Translations under genes and position numbers: made by a program
Notes under the pieces: model-generated
The model's database searches: none
Told to the model about the DNA's origin: nothing
The model's input: only the letters and a program-made list of their open reading frames with translations
From: Diogma glabrata
Lineage: Eukaryota > Arthropoda > Insecta > Diptera > Cylindrotomidae
Length of the DNA: 64,000 bases
Direction of reading: 5' to 3'
NCBI GenBank assembly: GCA_963693315.1
Contig: OY856188.1
Location: forward strand, 101,868,462-101,932,461
Part shown: piece after piece, positions 20,338 through 33,480 of the stretch
Numbering within the stretch: the first letter of the stretch is position 1
Layout of the letters: each line of letters begins with the position of its first letter

Positions 20338-22281
20338 ATGAACGTATGTCGTGATATGGAAAAGGTTTATTTCCGTGTCGTAGAAGTAGTATTATACGGC
20401 GAAAATGGTAAGTCTATAAAAACGTTTGCAATTCTGGATGAGGCATCTTCAAGTAGTTTGATCGATGATGAATTAGTGGATGAACTACAATTGCCATTTA
20501 AGAAAGACAATATTACAATCAATTGGTTCAATGAACAAAGCTGAGATATAAATACCAGAGTATTAATTGTAAAATAAAAGGAGTAGATCGTGGCTGCAAA
20601 GAATTGTCTTTTAACAATGTACATGCTGTTCAAAATCTGAAATTGCCAAATCAGTCGATAAATTTTAATCAAGTAATTCAGAAGTACCCTAAACTATCAG
20701 GTCTGCCAGTAAGAAGTTATGAAAACGCAAAGTCACGTGTTTTAATTGGCCTGAATAATGTACGCCTGGGCCTAGGAAAGAATCAAATTGAGTGTTTATC
20801 AAACGGTCTTGTAGTTGTAGAAACAGAACTTGGTTGGATTGTATATGGTTCACAAGAAAATTTAAATGCCAACGGAGGTCATATACTATTAATAAAAACT
20901 CTACAATTCAAAATGATGAAGAGCAAAAATATGCAGAATTACCTAAAATAGTTCACGACTACTACGAAGTAGAAAATTTGGGTGTCAAAGCCACAACCGT
21001 AGCGAATCCAACAAATGATGAACGAGCTTACAAAATCCTCCAAGAAACGACAAAATTACAAAATGATCATTATGTTTCAAGTCTGCTGTGGAAAAAAGAT
21101 GATATCGTTATGCCTAAAAGTTTTCTATGGCCAAATCTCGATTATTAAATTTAGAAAAAAGGTTCATTAAAGATCTCCAATACGCAAATACCTACAAGAA
21201 TGAAATGTCGCTGTTTATAGAAAGAGAATACGCCCGCATATTATCAGTCGAAGAGTCCAGAATCGAAACGCCACGTACTTGGTACTTGCCTCATTTTGCA
21301 GTTATGAACCCCAACAAGCCAGGAAAAATGCGTGTTGTATTCGACGCGGCGGCAAAAGTCAATAACATTTCTCTAAATTCACAATTAATGAAAGGGCCAG
21401 ACTTAAATCAGCCAATGATGTTAGTACTCAGTCAATTTCGTGAACATCCAGTCGCAGTTTGTGCCGACATAAAAGAAATGTTTTGTCAAATAAAAATAAC
21501 AGATGTTGACCAATGTTCACAAAGATTCTTATAGAGAAAAGACGATACCAATCCTTTACAAATATATGAATATACATCTGTGATTTTCGGTGCAAGCTGT
21601 AGTCCATCAATGGCACAATACGTAAAAAATATAAATGCCAAACGCTTTGAGTAAACGCACCAAGAAGCATATGAAGCAATCGTCAAGAATCATTATGTTG
21701 ATGATTACGTGAAAAGTTTCGTTGATGAGTCAACCGCAATCAAAATAAGCCAAGACAAATTCATAGGCAGGGTGGTTTCACATTGAGAAATTTTGTTTCC
21801 AATTCCAGTCTGTTGATGAAAACTCTTAATGATCATGAAAATGTGAATTTTAACTTGATAAATATGAGCATCGATGAATCAAAGGCAGAAAAAATACTCG
21901 GAATGCATTGGGATTATAAAAACGATCAGCTGATATTTAAATTCCATTTTCACAAAATCCCAGAAGCAGTAAGAAATATGAAACGTCCATTGACAAAACG
22001 GGAAATGCTCAGTATAACTATGTCAATATTTGATCCATTTGGATTTTTAGCCAATTATCACATATACGCCAAGATAATACTACAATCCACATGGAGTAAA
22101 AAGATTGGTTGGGATGAGCCAGTACCAGATTTGATATGCAAAAGGTGGTATGAGTGGCAAGGACAGTTAACGAATCTTGAAAATCATTTTATCAATACAG
22201 AACACACAAACATTGAACTGCATATATTCGTTGATGCCAGCCAACAAGCGTATGCAGCAGTCTCATATTTTCGTTACAATG
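20338..22281 (+). pseudogene. BEL/Pao protease, RT and start of RNase H
   Basis: Protease near 20430-20480 (AILDEASSSSLID, the DUF1758 active-site form). RT from about 21000: PGKMRVVFDAAAK, VCADIKEMFCQIKI and the YVDD box in NHYVDDYVKS near 21700. The tail of RT continues in the open stretch from 21783 (SIFDPFGFLA). RNase H begins HIFVDASQQAYAAVSYF near 22222 and is cut at about 22281 by a LINE. There are stops after 20544, 21534 and 21654 and several frame changes. It resumes at 25173. Confidence 0.8.
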
Positions 22282-24921
22282 CGTTTTTTTCGAACAGGGC
22301 CAAAGGATATGGCGGTTGTGCGATTTATCTTCGGTCCTATTTAAAAGCCATTATAGTACACTCTGAAGAATTCGAAAATGATAACTTTCTTGTTGTTAAA
22401 CTTATTAGAGAAAAATTTCATTTAATTGCCGTTTATAGAGCTCCTAGTTCGAACATCAAAAATTTTCTAATCAAATTTACTACCATTCTTCAAAATTATC
22501 CCAAAAGCATAGTTATGGGAGATTTTAATATAAATCTATTAAACAATAATGTGGATGTTCAATCTTATTTAAATGAAATTTACTCTTATGGTTTTGCCGT
22601 GCTCAATAAAATTGATGTCAATTTACCAACGCGTGTATCTTCAAACTCTGTTTCAATTATTGATCATGTTATTACTGACCTGTTTCAATGGAACTTTGAT
22701 TTTTCTATTATTGATTCTTCTTTATCTGATCATAAGCTTATAATTCTTGGTTTAGATTGCTCTTTGACTCGGGATAGTTTTCAACAAACAAAATCTATCC
22801 TTGACTACGAAAACTTTGCAAACACATGTGACTGGGAAAGCATTTATAACTGTGGATCTTTTAATGAGCTTATTCATGTACTGAAAGCCACAATTTTAGA
22901 AAACTCGCGAACAATAAAAGTTTATAACAGGAAAAATAATAAAAAGTGGATGACTCCTGAAGTACTGCGTTGCATTTATAATCGCGAAAGATTTTTTAAG
23001 TATAAAAAAAAATTTCCTAATAACGAATATATTTCTAATCAATATAACCTATTTAGAAAATTGGCCAGAAATAATATTTTAGCAGCAAAACGAGAATTCA
23101 ATAGCAAACAACTTGATAACTGCAAGGGGAATCCGCGAAAATTTTGGAATTTTCTCAAAGAAACGGTTTTTAATAAAAAAGCAAGTAAATCGGATAAACT
23201 ATCGATAGATATTGATGGCGTTATTATTAATCATGACTTTATCATTGCAAATGAATTCAATAACTTTTTTACAAAAACTCATTTTTCGTTGCAACCTAAT
23301 GATATTGTTAATTTAAATTATAGTAATATTGTCCTTGATTCTCCCAATAGTTTTTCAATTAGTCATACTGACTGTCTTGAAATGGAACATTTAATTCGTA
23401 ATCTAAAAAATACTACTTCTTCCGGTCCAGATATGATTTCAGTAAAATTTGTAAAACATTTTAGTAACAACCTGTGTCCGATTTTAGTTCAATTGATAAA
23501 TGAGTCCATTAGCAGAAACGAGTTTCCTGATGTTTTAAAACTAGCTAGAGTTGTCCCTGTGTTCAAATCCGGTTGTGCATTGACCTTAAGTAACTATAGA
23601 CCGATTTCAATTCTAAATGTTTTTTCGAAGTTATTTGAAAAAGTTATTGCGACTTTTATCTTTCCTTTCTGATGAGAGAGTTATTTCGGATATGCAATAC
23701 GGATTTTGCAAAAATTCTAACACAACGTGTGCTTGCCTTGCTCTCACGGATTTCATTAGTAAGGAATTGGATAAAAATTTCTATGTTTCTTGTATTTTCC
23801 TGGGCATTAAACAAGCTTTTGACTCTGTTATATATTTGATCTTGTTATCAAAGCTTGCTAGAATAGGATTTTCTATACAAGCATTAACGTTCTTTGAAAG
23901 TTATTTGAGAAATAGAGAACAGTTTGTCTCTGTTGGTATGTGTAATAGCAAAAATAATCAGTTGCAAAAAGGTGTTCCACAGGGCTCTATTTTGGGTCCT
24001 TTGCTGTTCAATATATATATAAATGATATCTGTTCTCTGCCGTTAAAAGGTAGAATACATTTATATGCTGACGATGCTGCGTTAGTCTATTCTTGTAAAA
24101 CAAAACAACAGCTCCATGTAGATATGCAAAATGATCTAAATATTCTTTTTGTATGGTTTACCCAAAATAAATTATCACTTAATACTTCTAAAACAAAATT
24201 TATGGTTTTTGAAAAACGTAATGTTGATAGTTCCCAGCATGACAACTATTTTATCTCTTATTGTGATAGTACTATTGCTAAGGTTAATAGTTTTAACTAT
24301 CTGGGCCTCCAATTAAATGCTAATTTCAAGTGGAATGATCATATTTGTCACATTAAAGGTAAAATTGTTCCTTATATTTTTGCACTTAAGAAGATTAGGA
24401 ATATTGTTCCTTTGGAATGTTTAAAATCAATTTATAATGCTTACATTTTGTCTCATTTAGTTTACTTGAATCCTGTTTGGAGTGGTGCTTCAGAGTTTTT
24501 ATTACATGATCTATTCATACTTCAAAAAAGGGCTATCAAATACGTACGGAACCTCCCTATTCGCTATCCTACGGCTCTATTATTTGATGAGTTTCTTCCT
24601 TTGAATATCTTAATTGAAAAAGAACTTCTCATCGTTATTTACAATATAATAAACTCCCGTATAAAACATAGTTTTTCCATAACTCGTGCTTGTGAGATTC
24701 ATAGTCATTATACTAGGAGGCGTTCGTTTTTCCTTCCGGCGTTCTTTTTGTCTTGTGCGTCTAATAATAATATTTTGGCTGCCTAAATTTAATCAACTCC
24801 CAACTTTAATAAAGAACGAAACTAACTTTAATAAATTTAAAATTAATATAGTTGTTCACTTACGTGGAATTTTTCTTGATAATTGATAAACTCGTTTCCT
24901 ATTATTTTTTGTTTTTTTCTC

Positions 24922-24957
<36 letters not shown>

Positions 24958-25172
24958 CTTTTTGAGATTATTTCTGTTACTATTTTGTTGATATTTTTGT
25001 TATTTTTGTACTTGTTGTAATTGTTATAATTGTTAATTGTTAATTTTTATTGATTTTCTGTAATGTAATTGTAATTTGTTATTAGTATGCAATAGCATTT
25101 TTGCTCATATGGCTATTTAAATTGTTAGGTTTCTTTTACTTAACAATAAAATAAATAAAATAAAATAAAATA
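22282..25172 (+). mobile_element. 5'-truncated LINE (CR1/Jockey-like) in BEL/Pao
   Basis: It starts inside the endonuclease, lacks ORF1, and ends in a (TAAA)n-type tail at 25145-25172. 5' truncation and a simple-repeat tail are hallmarks of LINE insertion. AATG occurs at both junctions (22278-22281 and 25173-25176), but the exact target duplication is unclear. It is a different lineage from the LINE at 6.2-18.6 kb. The 3' UTR carries a 30-base T run near 24931. Confidence 0.85.
22286..24786 (+). pseudogene. LINE ORF2 fragment: endonuclease and RT
   Basis: Endonuclease: GDFNINLL, IDHVITD and SLSDHKLI (about 22520-22740), with the first strand missing. RT: SGPDMISVKFVKHF, LSNYRPISILNVFSKLFEKVI, then a frame change near 23650, QKGVPQGSILGPLLFNIYIND and LYADDAALVY (about 24062). 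RT motif A reads FLGIKQAFDSV: the catalytic Asp is Gly at 23803-23805, so this copy would be inactive even without the frame break. The C-terminal region is long and open to 24786. By chance its first part is in frame with the BEL/Pao RT, giving a 629-codon chimeric ORF (21783-23672). Confidence 0.85.
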
Positions 25173-26565
25173 AATGTGGTGAAAAGATAAAATTAGCGTT
25201 TGTTTATGCAAAAACAAGAGTTGCGCCGCAAAAAACATTGACTGTGCCAAAATTAGAATTACAAGCTGTAGTGCTTGGAGCACGTATGTACCACAATATT
25301 TTGCAAAACCACAATGTAAAGCCATCAAAGGTTTTGTTTTGGTCCGATTCAACTATAGTCTTACACTGGATTAACTCTGAATCCAGAGACTTTTTGCCAT
25401 TCGTATCAAATAGAATTGCCGAAATAGGAACAATTACCAAATCAGCTGATTGGAACTGGATTCCAACCAACATGAATGTAGCCGATGAAGCTACTCGTGC
25501 GATATTTCCGGTTAACCTTCGTTGTCAAAATAAATTTATTGCTGGACCAGAATTTTTATATCAACAAAATTATACACGTGAGCAACCGATTAATATGGAG
25601 GTTAATGAAAAACTGCTTGAAAAACGTAAAAAGACTCACGAAATATTATTGATGCAAAAGGTACAATTAGAGAGGCATTTTAATTTAGAAAAGTTTGATA
25701 ACTATTTGAAGTTGATACGTATTATTGCCTGGATGCTTAGACCAATCACAAATTATAGACTTAAGAAAAATAGCTATAAAATAATTGAAGGAGAGTTAAC
25801 AGCCCTGGAAATAGATAAAGCGGAAAAGGTACTGTGCCGTTACGTTCAACAAGAGGTATATAAAAGAGGATGGCTGCGGTTAAATCAAAAGGAATGTGTT
25901 GAAAAGGAAAGCAAGTTATACAATTTAATTTAATTTTTTTTTTTTCCATATATGGACGAAGAACGCCTAATACGAATAAATGGTAGAATTAATGAATGTT
26001 CAATTGTACCAATCCAGACCAGAAGACCAATAATTTTACCTCCAGGTCATTATGTCACTCGTTTGATGATAACATACTATCACAGGATCCTATACCACCA
26101 AAATCAAGAAACAGTCGTTTGCAGAATTCGTAAACAATTTTGGGTACCAAGTGTGCGAGCAGTATTGAAATCAATTAAAGCTAAATGCCAGTATTGCAAA
26201 ATACAAAATGCAAAACCTCAACAACCGTTAATGGGACAGTTGCCGAAAGATCGTTTTGCTGTATATGAACCACCATTTACCTACACCGGGTTAGATTACT
26301 TTGGTCCTGTCACTGTCGGAAGAAATAAAGTTGAGAAACGTTGGATAGCCTTGATTACGTGCATGACGTTTCGCGCTGTCCATTTGGAAATTGCTCATGA
26401 TTACTCAACGGATGCTTTGATTTTGGCATTAAGAAATTTTTTTAACATCCGTGGAGTGCCTAAGAGAATACGGAGCGACAATGGGACAAATTTTGTCCGC
26501 ATCAAAAAAGAGTTAGGTAATGATTCTGAGTTTTTTAACACAAACGTCCTACAAAGAGAATTGTC
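25173..26565 (+). pseudogene. BEL/Pao RNase H (rest) and integrase
   Basis: Resumes with GEKIKLAFVYAKTRVAPQK (about 25178) and the open stretch 25238-25933 (TVPKLELQAVVLGARM, FWSDSTIVLHWI), the rest of RNase H and the linker. Integrase follows in 25952-26565: the H2C2 zinc domain (HHQNQETVVCRIRKQFW..., C..C near 26190), LDYFGPVTV with the first Asp (about 26298) and IRSDNGTNF with the second (about 26480). The third catalytic residue is lost, because the second gypsy element begins after the stretch NVLQRELS near 26565. Confidence 0.8.
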
Positions 26566-26574
26566 AGGATTTGG

Positions 26575-29500
26575 TCTATGCAGCGAACAACACAAAAGTC
26601 AAAACTTTTGGTACACGATCCCTTAAATTAAATATTGGTCTCAGACGATCGTTCTGTCAGACCTTTATTATCGCGGACGTTACCATGCCTATTCTTGGAG
26701 CTGACTTTTTAAATAAGTATGGTCTTTTAGTGGATATCAAAAACCGACGACTTGTCGATCCACTTACCAACTTGTTCGCTATCGCTGAAATCTCCACTTC
26801 TCCAGTCCCCACTTTAACAACAATCGACAATTCTGTTGATCCTGCTGTCGTCAATATTCTAAGGAATTACAAAAATTTAACTTCTGCAAGTGATCTTGCT
26901 TTACCGGTCAAACATAACGTTACACACGTTATTGAAACTCGCGGTCCTCTCATTTCTTCAAAGTACCGTAGACTAGCTCCGGACAAATTGGCGATAGCCA
27001 GGACCGAATTCGACACCATGCTGGCTCAAGGTATTTGTCGACCTTCTAACAGCCCATGGTCATCCCCTCTCCACCTCGCCAAAAAGAAGAACGGCGAGTG
27101 GAGACCTTGCGGTGATTACCGTGCTCTTAATAATTTGACAACTCCTGATAAATATCCTATCCCTCATATTCAGGATTTTACTCCACAATTATATGAATGC
27201 AAAATTTTCTCAACTTTTGATCTCGTTCGTGCTTATCATCAAATTCCTATTGATGAACACGACATTGCTAAAACAGCAATATCCACACCATTCGGACTCT
27301 TCGAATTCGTTCGAATGACATTCGGATTGCGAAACTCTGCGCAATCATTTCAACGGTTCATGCATTCATTACTGCGAGACCTTGACTTTTGTTTCATCTA
27401 TATTGATGACCTCCTTATTGCTTCTAAGACTTTTGAGGAACATCTCACACATCTTCGAACTGTTTTCGAGTGTCTTTCAAACGCATGTCTCATCATCAAC
27501 GTTGAAAAATGCAACTTCGCAAAAACCAACGTTGACTTTTTAGGACATCACATTGACTCGACTGGAATTAAGCCGACTTTGGAACGTGTCGAAGCGATCA
27601 ACAATTTCGATCGTCCAGAAACCGTTAGGCAACTCCGTCGTTTTCTAGGTATGATTAATTTCTACCGTCGCTTCATACCTCACGCTGGTGGCAATCAAGC
27701 CATCCTTAATAATTTTCTTAAAGATTCTAAAAAGAATGACAAACGAGTCATTCAATGGTCCGAAGACGTCATTCAAGCCTTCGATCTGTGCAAGCGGCAA
27801 CTTGCCGAGGCAACTACTCTTGCCCATCCCTCGCACACTGCTCAACTTGCGGTAATGGTCGATGCTTCTGATAAGGCACTTGGCGCAGTAGTTCAACAAA
27901 AAATTAACAAATGTTGGACTCCTCTCAGTTTCTTCTCTGTGCGACTTAATGAGTCGCAACAGAAATATAGTGCTTATGATCGTGAACTTCTAGCAGCTTA
28001 CTCTGCTATCAAACACTTTAGGTATCTCCTTGAAGGTAGAACCTTCACACTTTACACCGATCATAAGCCACTTGTTTATGCTTTGTCGCAGAACCCTGCC
28101 AAAGCAAGTCCTCGTCAGTTCAGGCATTTAGATTTTGTTAGATAATTCACGACTGATATCCGACACATCTCTGGGATTGAAAACGTAGTTGCAGATACAC
28201 TTTCTCATATCGAGCAACTATCAATTACAGAATGTATTAATTATAACGAAATTGCTGATGCTCAGTTCGATGACTGCGAACTAAAGGAGTTAGTGGACAC
28301 TAGTCCCACACTTCAATTCCGATCTTTTCCGTTAACTTTTGGACAATCTTCGTCTAAAACAATTTTATGCGATACTTCTGGTAACGCTCGCCCATATATA
28401 CCAAAGCAATTTCGTCAATCTGTTTTCAATAGTCTACATAATTTATCCTATCCAGGGATTAACAGTTCCGTCAAACTCCTTACGGATAAGGTCATTTGGC
28501 CATCCATTAAAAAGGACGTTAAACAAATGGCACAGAACTGCCTGGCTTGCCAAAAGGCAAAAGTTTCTAGGCACACACAATCTCCTTTGGGTAACTATGC
28601 CCCAACTTCACAACGATTTTCCGAGATACATATGGACATAATTGGTCCACTTCCTACTTCTGAGGACAAGCGATATTGTGTCACAATTATTGACCGCTAT
28701 TCTCGATGGCCTGAGGCCATCCCCATCTCGGATATCACTGCTGAAACGGTAGCCTCAGCACTCTACTCTAATTGGATCGCTCGTTTCGGAGTACCTTCAG
28801 TAATCGTAACTGATCAGGGCTCCCAATTCGAATCCAATATCTTTTCTGAGTTCTCTAAACTCATAGGTTTCGAACGCAAACGCACTACTAGTTACAATCC
28901 TAAATCTAATGGTCTCATTGAACGTTGGCATCGGACACTCAAATCTGCTATCATGGCTTACGACACGACAGACTGGACAAGGATATTACCTTCAATCCTA
29001 TTTGGTTTACGAACCACTTTTCGTGAAGATTTCCAATCTTCATTTGCAGAACTTGTTTATGGTACGCAAATTCGTCTTCCCGGAGAATTTTACAGCAATA
29101 ATACCAAATTAATTCCTCAATCTGATTTCGTTTCACAATTGAAAAAACATTTCAATCACCTTCGTCCCATTAATGCATCAAGGCACTCTTCTGACAAAGT
29201 TTTCGTTTTCAAAGCCCTTGATTCTTGCTCACATGTCTTCTTACGCACTGACTTAGTACGTAAGTCGCTTCAGCCTCCATACGAAGGTCCATACCTAGTC
29301 ATTAGTCGCGATAAAAAGAACTTCGTCATTGATCGCAAAGGTCAACACATGCGAGTCTCAATCGACAGATTAAAACCTTGTTTTAGGTCAGAATCTGAAG
29401 ATATCTCAACTCAACCTCCATTGTCTTTTAGCAAAAATCTTAATCGCGCAGACGAAATACCGTCTTCTACAGACAACGTCCAATCTTCTTCTTCAGACAT

Positions 29501-29693
29501 CTTCAAATCTTTACCTTCCACTTTCACTCCTACAGAAGATGGAAAACTCAACACAAACGCCACTAAAACGGCTAAAAAGGTAAAATTTAATCTAACACCG
29601 CAAACGTTCGTCTTTAACCCTTCCGCTGCAACAACCCGAGCAGGTCGAACTACCAGAACTCCTGCTCGCTTTCTTAATGCTGCGGCATATTAA
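26575..29693 (+). pseudogene. gypsy Pol with one in-frame stop
   Basis: About 1040 codons in one frame, broken only by TAA at 28143-28145 at the end of RNase H. Protease remnant: [17 protein letters not shown] (26670-26720), without the DTG. RT has YIDD at 27399-27410 with [11 protein letters not shown] upstream. RNase [13 protein letters not shown] to NVVADTLSHI, where the usual ADALSR is changed. Integrase: H-H-C-C zinc domain (about 28420-28555), then HMDIIGPLP, VTDQGSQFES and NGLIERWHR carrying D, D and E. The Ser/Thr-rich C-terminal tail ends FLNAAAY. The good codon integrity suggests a fairly recent copy despite the lost 5' end. Confidence 0.9.
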
Positions 29694-29748
29694 ATTCCCT
29701 TTCTTCTCTTTTCATATCGTCCCATCTGCGATGGCACTAGGGGGGGAG

Positions 29749-30160
29749 TGTTATGGCGAACATCTAAATTAAAAATTTAAAAATTTCAATTTAGTATGCA
29801 ATGATTTTTTCGTTGATTAAAAAAAACAAAATAAAATTCAATAACAGTTTTTCCTGAATTTTAAAAGCTTCTCGTTTTCCTCCAAACTAAAAAAAGTTAC
29901 ATACGACGGTTTTACACAAATAAATTGTAATTTTATGTTATCTAAAAATTGTAATCTTAGTTAATTAAATTAAAATCTAGCAAATTAATTTATTCTAATG
30001 TCAGTGTACCTAAAACTTGTTGTTTAAAATAGTGAAGTTATATATAATATATTATTAAATGTTATGTTGATAAATCTATTCAATGCCAGTTTTAATAAAA
30101 CCTTAAATTCTGTTTGGAGTTGAGTTAGACTTCTTAAGATTTCGTCTGTATATTGTTACA
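29749..30160 (+). repeat. 3' LTR of the truncated gypsy (end uncertain)
   Basis: It starts TGTTATGGCGAACATC right after the polypurine tract. AATAAAACC near 30097 could be the poly(A) signal. The right border at TGTTACA (30160) is chosen only because it gives a TG...CA LTR of 412 bp. No second LTR exists in the window to confirm it. Confidence 0.45.
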
Positions 30161-33100
30161 TTTGCAACATATTTTAAGCTCAAAAGAGTTCGAGTCAGTT
30201 TCATAAATTCTTGTTAAAAGAATTTCAAAAGGAAGAAGATTGAAGATTTTGATTGAAGATTTTGACATAAACTTAATAATCACCGAAGATTTTGGGAAAG
30301 AAAATATTTATTAATTTCAAGGAATTCTTGATGGAAGCTTTAAGCGAGAAATACAAGCTTTTTTCAAGTTGTGAATAACAATGCTATTTCTACTCCGTTC
30401 GACATTATAGCACAACTAGCTATGTATATATCTAGAAATTTACCAAAAAAGTTAGTGCAAACTTTTGATAACCATAAATTCAATTTATTGTTATTATTAT
30501 AGTTATTTTAACATTTAAAATTGTTTAGTTTAACGCTGATTAGCATAATTTGCATTTAACAAAAAATTGAAAATTTCTGGGTTCACTAAATCTAGTTAAA
30601 CAAAAAGTGTTTTATGAACAAATAATCCAAAGGGATTGACATGATTTGTTAATACACTGAAAGAAAAAATGCACTTTATAATTAAAAATATAATTTTTAA
30701 TTTTATTGTTTTCCAATTTTAGTTAGTAAATACAAATCATTTTAAAATTAAAACCGATCTTATTAAAATTTAGATATAACTTTATATGTTTTTAGTCTGT
30801 ACATTTTTAAATGTGTATTTTAAATGGCAAAGCTTGAAATTTGATTAAATCATTTTCAAATTAAAACTTTAACGTTTTAAAAAGCAATTGGGTATTAATT
30901 AATAAAAAATGGAAAATTTCAAACATTTAAATATTGTAGTTCTGACGAAGATTATGTCGTCGCTTTAATAATGAAACAACGTATTCGCAAAAGTGTAGTT
31001 TCTAGATAATTGGGTTTAAAGATTTTTCGATTTTCTGATTTTCGTAAACTCGGCAGCACTATTGAATGAATAAAGATATTGGAAAAAAAATTTTTGCCAA
31101 TTAATCGTGACTAATTTCCCCATAGCATATTATAATAATTCTGTTGGCCCTGTTACGGAGCCACGTGTTATAATTGGACCTTTGTTACTACCATATAAAT
31201 TAATAAAATCTGCCCGGGATGCAATTTCCCCTTAACGACTCTTAATCTTGGGAATCTCTTACTATTTTACTAAATTTATCCTGACATTCCAAAGGGGAAA
31301 AAATACTTAAACAAAAATTAATATAACTAAAACTCAAAATACCTTAAATTACAACTGTTGATTGGTGTACCTCATTCACTTCCAGTATGATTTCCTAATT
31401 CCAAAGTTCAAATTCCAAAACTCAGCAGCCTCTGATTTTGTTATAAGAAATTGATCACCAGCAAAAAAAAATCAATTTGGAAATATAGCTTTTAATTCAC
31501 TTCCTTAAATAGTTTTACAGCTTGTTACATTTTCTCATTAAATTATTTATAAATATATGAAAATGTTCATTTGTGTGTAATATATGCATTTGATCTTCAT
31601 ATTTAGAATTAAATCAAACGTAATCTTTGATATGTATCACTTTATTATTTTATTTTTTTAATTCTAGGCAATTATAATTAAAAACACACTATTCAAACTT
31701 TCATAAACCATTTTTTGTGTTTAAATATAGCATTACAAAAATTGTTTTTGATATAATTATCAATGAACTTATTTTTTTCCAAACATGATTGCATGAACAA
31801 ACTTTGACTAGCTGTCATCTTCTTTTTTAAAACTAAAGCCGGAATTAAGAAAATGTGTTTTTACTTTCAGAGTTAACAACCGAATCAATCTACCAAAGAA
31901 AATTCTTCAAAACATCGACTTCGTTTAGAAACAAAAAATGTGACTTTTCTTGTTTTTACATCTTCATATCAGAAAAAAACAAATCGTGCAATACCCAAAA
32001 TTCAACAAAGATTAGCAACAACATCTGTTTGTTAGAATTGGAAATAAAATTGAGTACGTTCGTTTGCTTTTTATAGTATATTCGAAATTTAACTAGCAGT
32101 AAAGTATTAGAAAATTTTAAAATTATTGTTAATGTAAAAATGAACGGAAACTAATGAAATACATTTTTATTGAATTAGAAACAGAAGATGAATTGGTTTT
32201 AATATTGTTTTGCGAATATTGCGAACGTTACAATATTTAAATTTCACATTGGTACCTGCTGGCTTTTCTACCTAAAAAGAGGTGAAAAGTCAATCAGGTA
32301 CCTTATACGTTATTTCATATTTCATATACGTTATTTCATTTTGCATGGAAGTACGATTAACCTAAAACTAATCATTATTGAACTAACGCATAATATTCTT
32401 ACAATTTTTTATTTATATGAACCGGCATATCATGTAGTAATGAATGATGCTTACACAATATTTTAGATTTACCATTTCGTGTGGCGATCGTAATGTATGT
32501 AAAGTATACGACGCTGATTTTACCAAAGTTATTATTCTGTAAGAATTGAAATATTGTACATGCATTTACGCTGTTTCAATATTTAACCAAATTTAAATTT
32601 GCACGTACGTTAATTAACAATATATTAATTTTCACCCCCAGTTATAAAAAAATTGGAAAATATTAAAATGCCACTTTATAGACATCCTTATGGGGAATGC
32701 AGCGCAACCTTTATATAATAACAACGTATATATAGCATACGTTATTTCATTATTAAAGCGACGATGTATACATATATCCAAAGTATAAAATTATGTTTAT
32801 AAATTCATATACTCATACTCAGAAAACGACATAATAAATTTTAAAAAAATTTCAAAAAAATATGTAATTCACCGAACTATGTATTTTCGTTTTAATTTAA
32901 TGTGGTTTCTTAGAACGTGGCTTACTGTGTTTTTAACATGTTGCAACACATTTGAAATAAGGTGTTCTGAATTTGAAATCATGTACGAACGTTTTAAAAT
33001 GTAAAACGTGTATACCGAATAAATTTAAAATCAAAAACGATCGTTTTAGTTCTAAAACTGTTTCCTTTAAATATAAATATTGCATTATAAAACTTCATGT

Positions 33101-33480
33101 ATCATGCTACATAAGCAGGATCCGTAATCTGTTCATTCAGTTTCATACTTTCAATAGGTTTGCATCGCTTTTAATTTGAACAAATTAACTCTGTGAATAA
33201 AGAGAAAGTGAATAAAATTAAATTATATTAATTAAAACGATATTGTTTGCCTTTTTTTTATATTTATTATTTATTTTAAAAATAAAATATGTAATTTAAA
33301 ATAAGTAACATAAAATAAGTTTGTATACTAAAAACTATTAGTGTAAAAACAAGTTTGAAAATATTAAATAAGAAACGGTAATTTTTATATTTTTATTTGT
33401 GTGTGTGTAATTTTAATTACATATTAAAATATTAGTGCGTTGTTAAAATATTTAGTGAATAAAAAATAAGGATACTATTC
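30161..33480. other. gene-poor AT-rich DNA
   Basis: No ORF here has a recognisable domain; the open stretches at 31855-32076 and 32973-33179 are short and low in complexity. Small repeats: GAAGATTTTGA twice near 30238-30265, ATACGTTATTTCAT three times (about 32305, 32326, 32737), and a strong hairpin at 32251-32302. Confidence 0.5.
32251..32302. repeat. hairpin with two-part stem
   Basis: GGTACCTG (32251-32258) pairs with CAGGTACC (32295-32302), and an inner CTTTTC pairs with GAAAAG. It lies in noncoding DNA and might be the core of a MITE or an expressed hairpin. No evidence chooses between these. Confidence 0.6.

Larger units (their letters stand above)
18655..26565 (+). mobile_element. 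BEL/Pao LTR retrotransposon, decayed and nested
   Basis: The gag, protease, RT, RNase H and integrase order of BEL/Pao is present, but the 3' end is cut inside integrase at about 26565 by the second gypsy element. A LINE (22282-25172) splits the RNase H. About 280 bp precede gag and could hold only part of an LTR, so the 5' LTR is incomplete or very short. Several in-frame stops show it is older than the gypsy at 7.9-16.1 kb. Confidence 0.85.
26565..30160 (+). mobile_element. 5'-truncated gypsy element (CsRn1-like)
   Basis: It lacks the 5' LTR, gag and the protease active site, and begins in the second half of protease. Pol then runs to 29693. A polypurine tract AGGGGGGAG (about 29740-29748) leads into TGTTATGGCG at 29749, the start of the 3' LTR. 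The LTR end is uncertain; TGTTACA at 30160 is my best guess. The missing 5' part and abrupt border with BEL/Pao suggest a deletion or a recombination between elements, or a mis-join. CsRn1-like clade is inferred from the ILGADFL and FGVPSVIVTDQGSQFES-type motifs. Confidence 0.8.

Noticed and set aside
31855..33179. Short ORFs in the 30-33 kb spacer as possible exons
   Set aside because: Low complexity, no splice pattern, and no recognisable motif.
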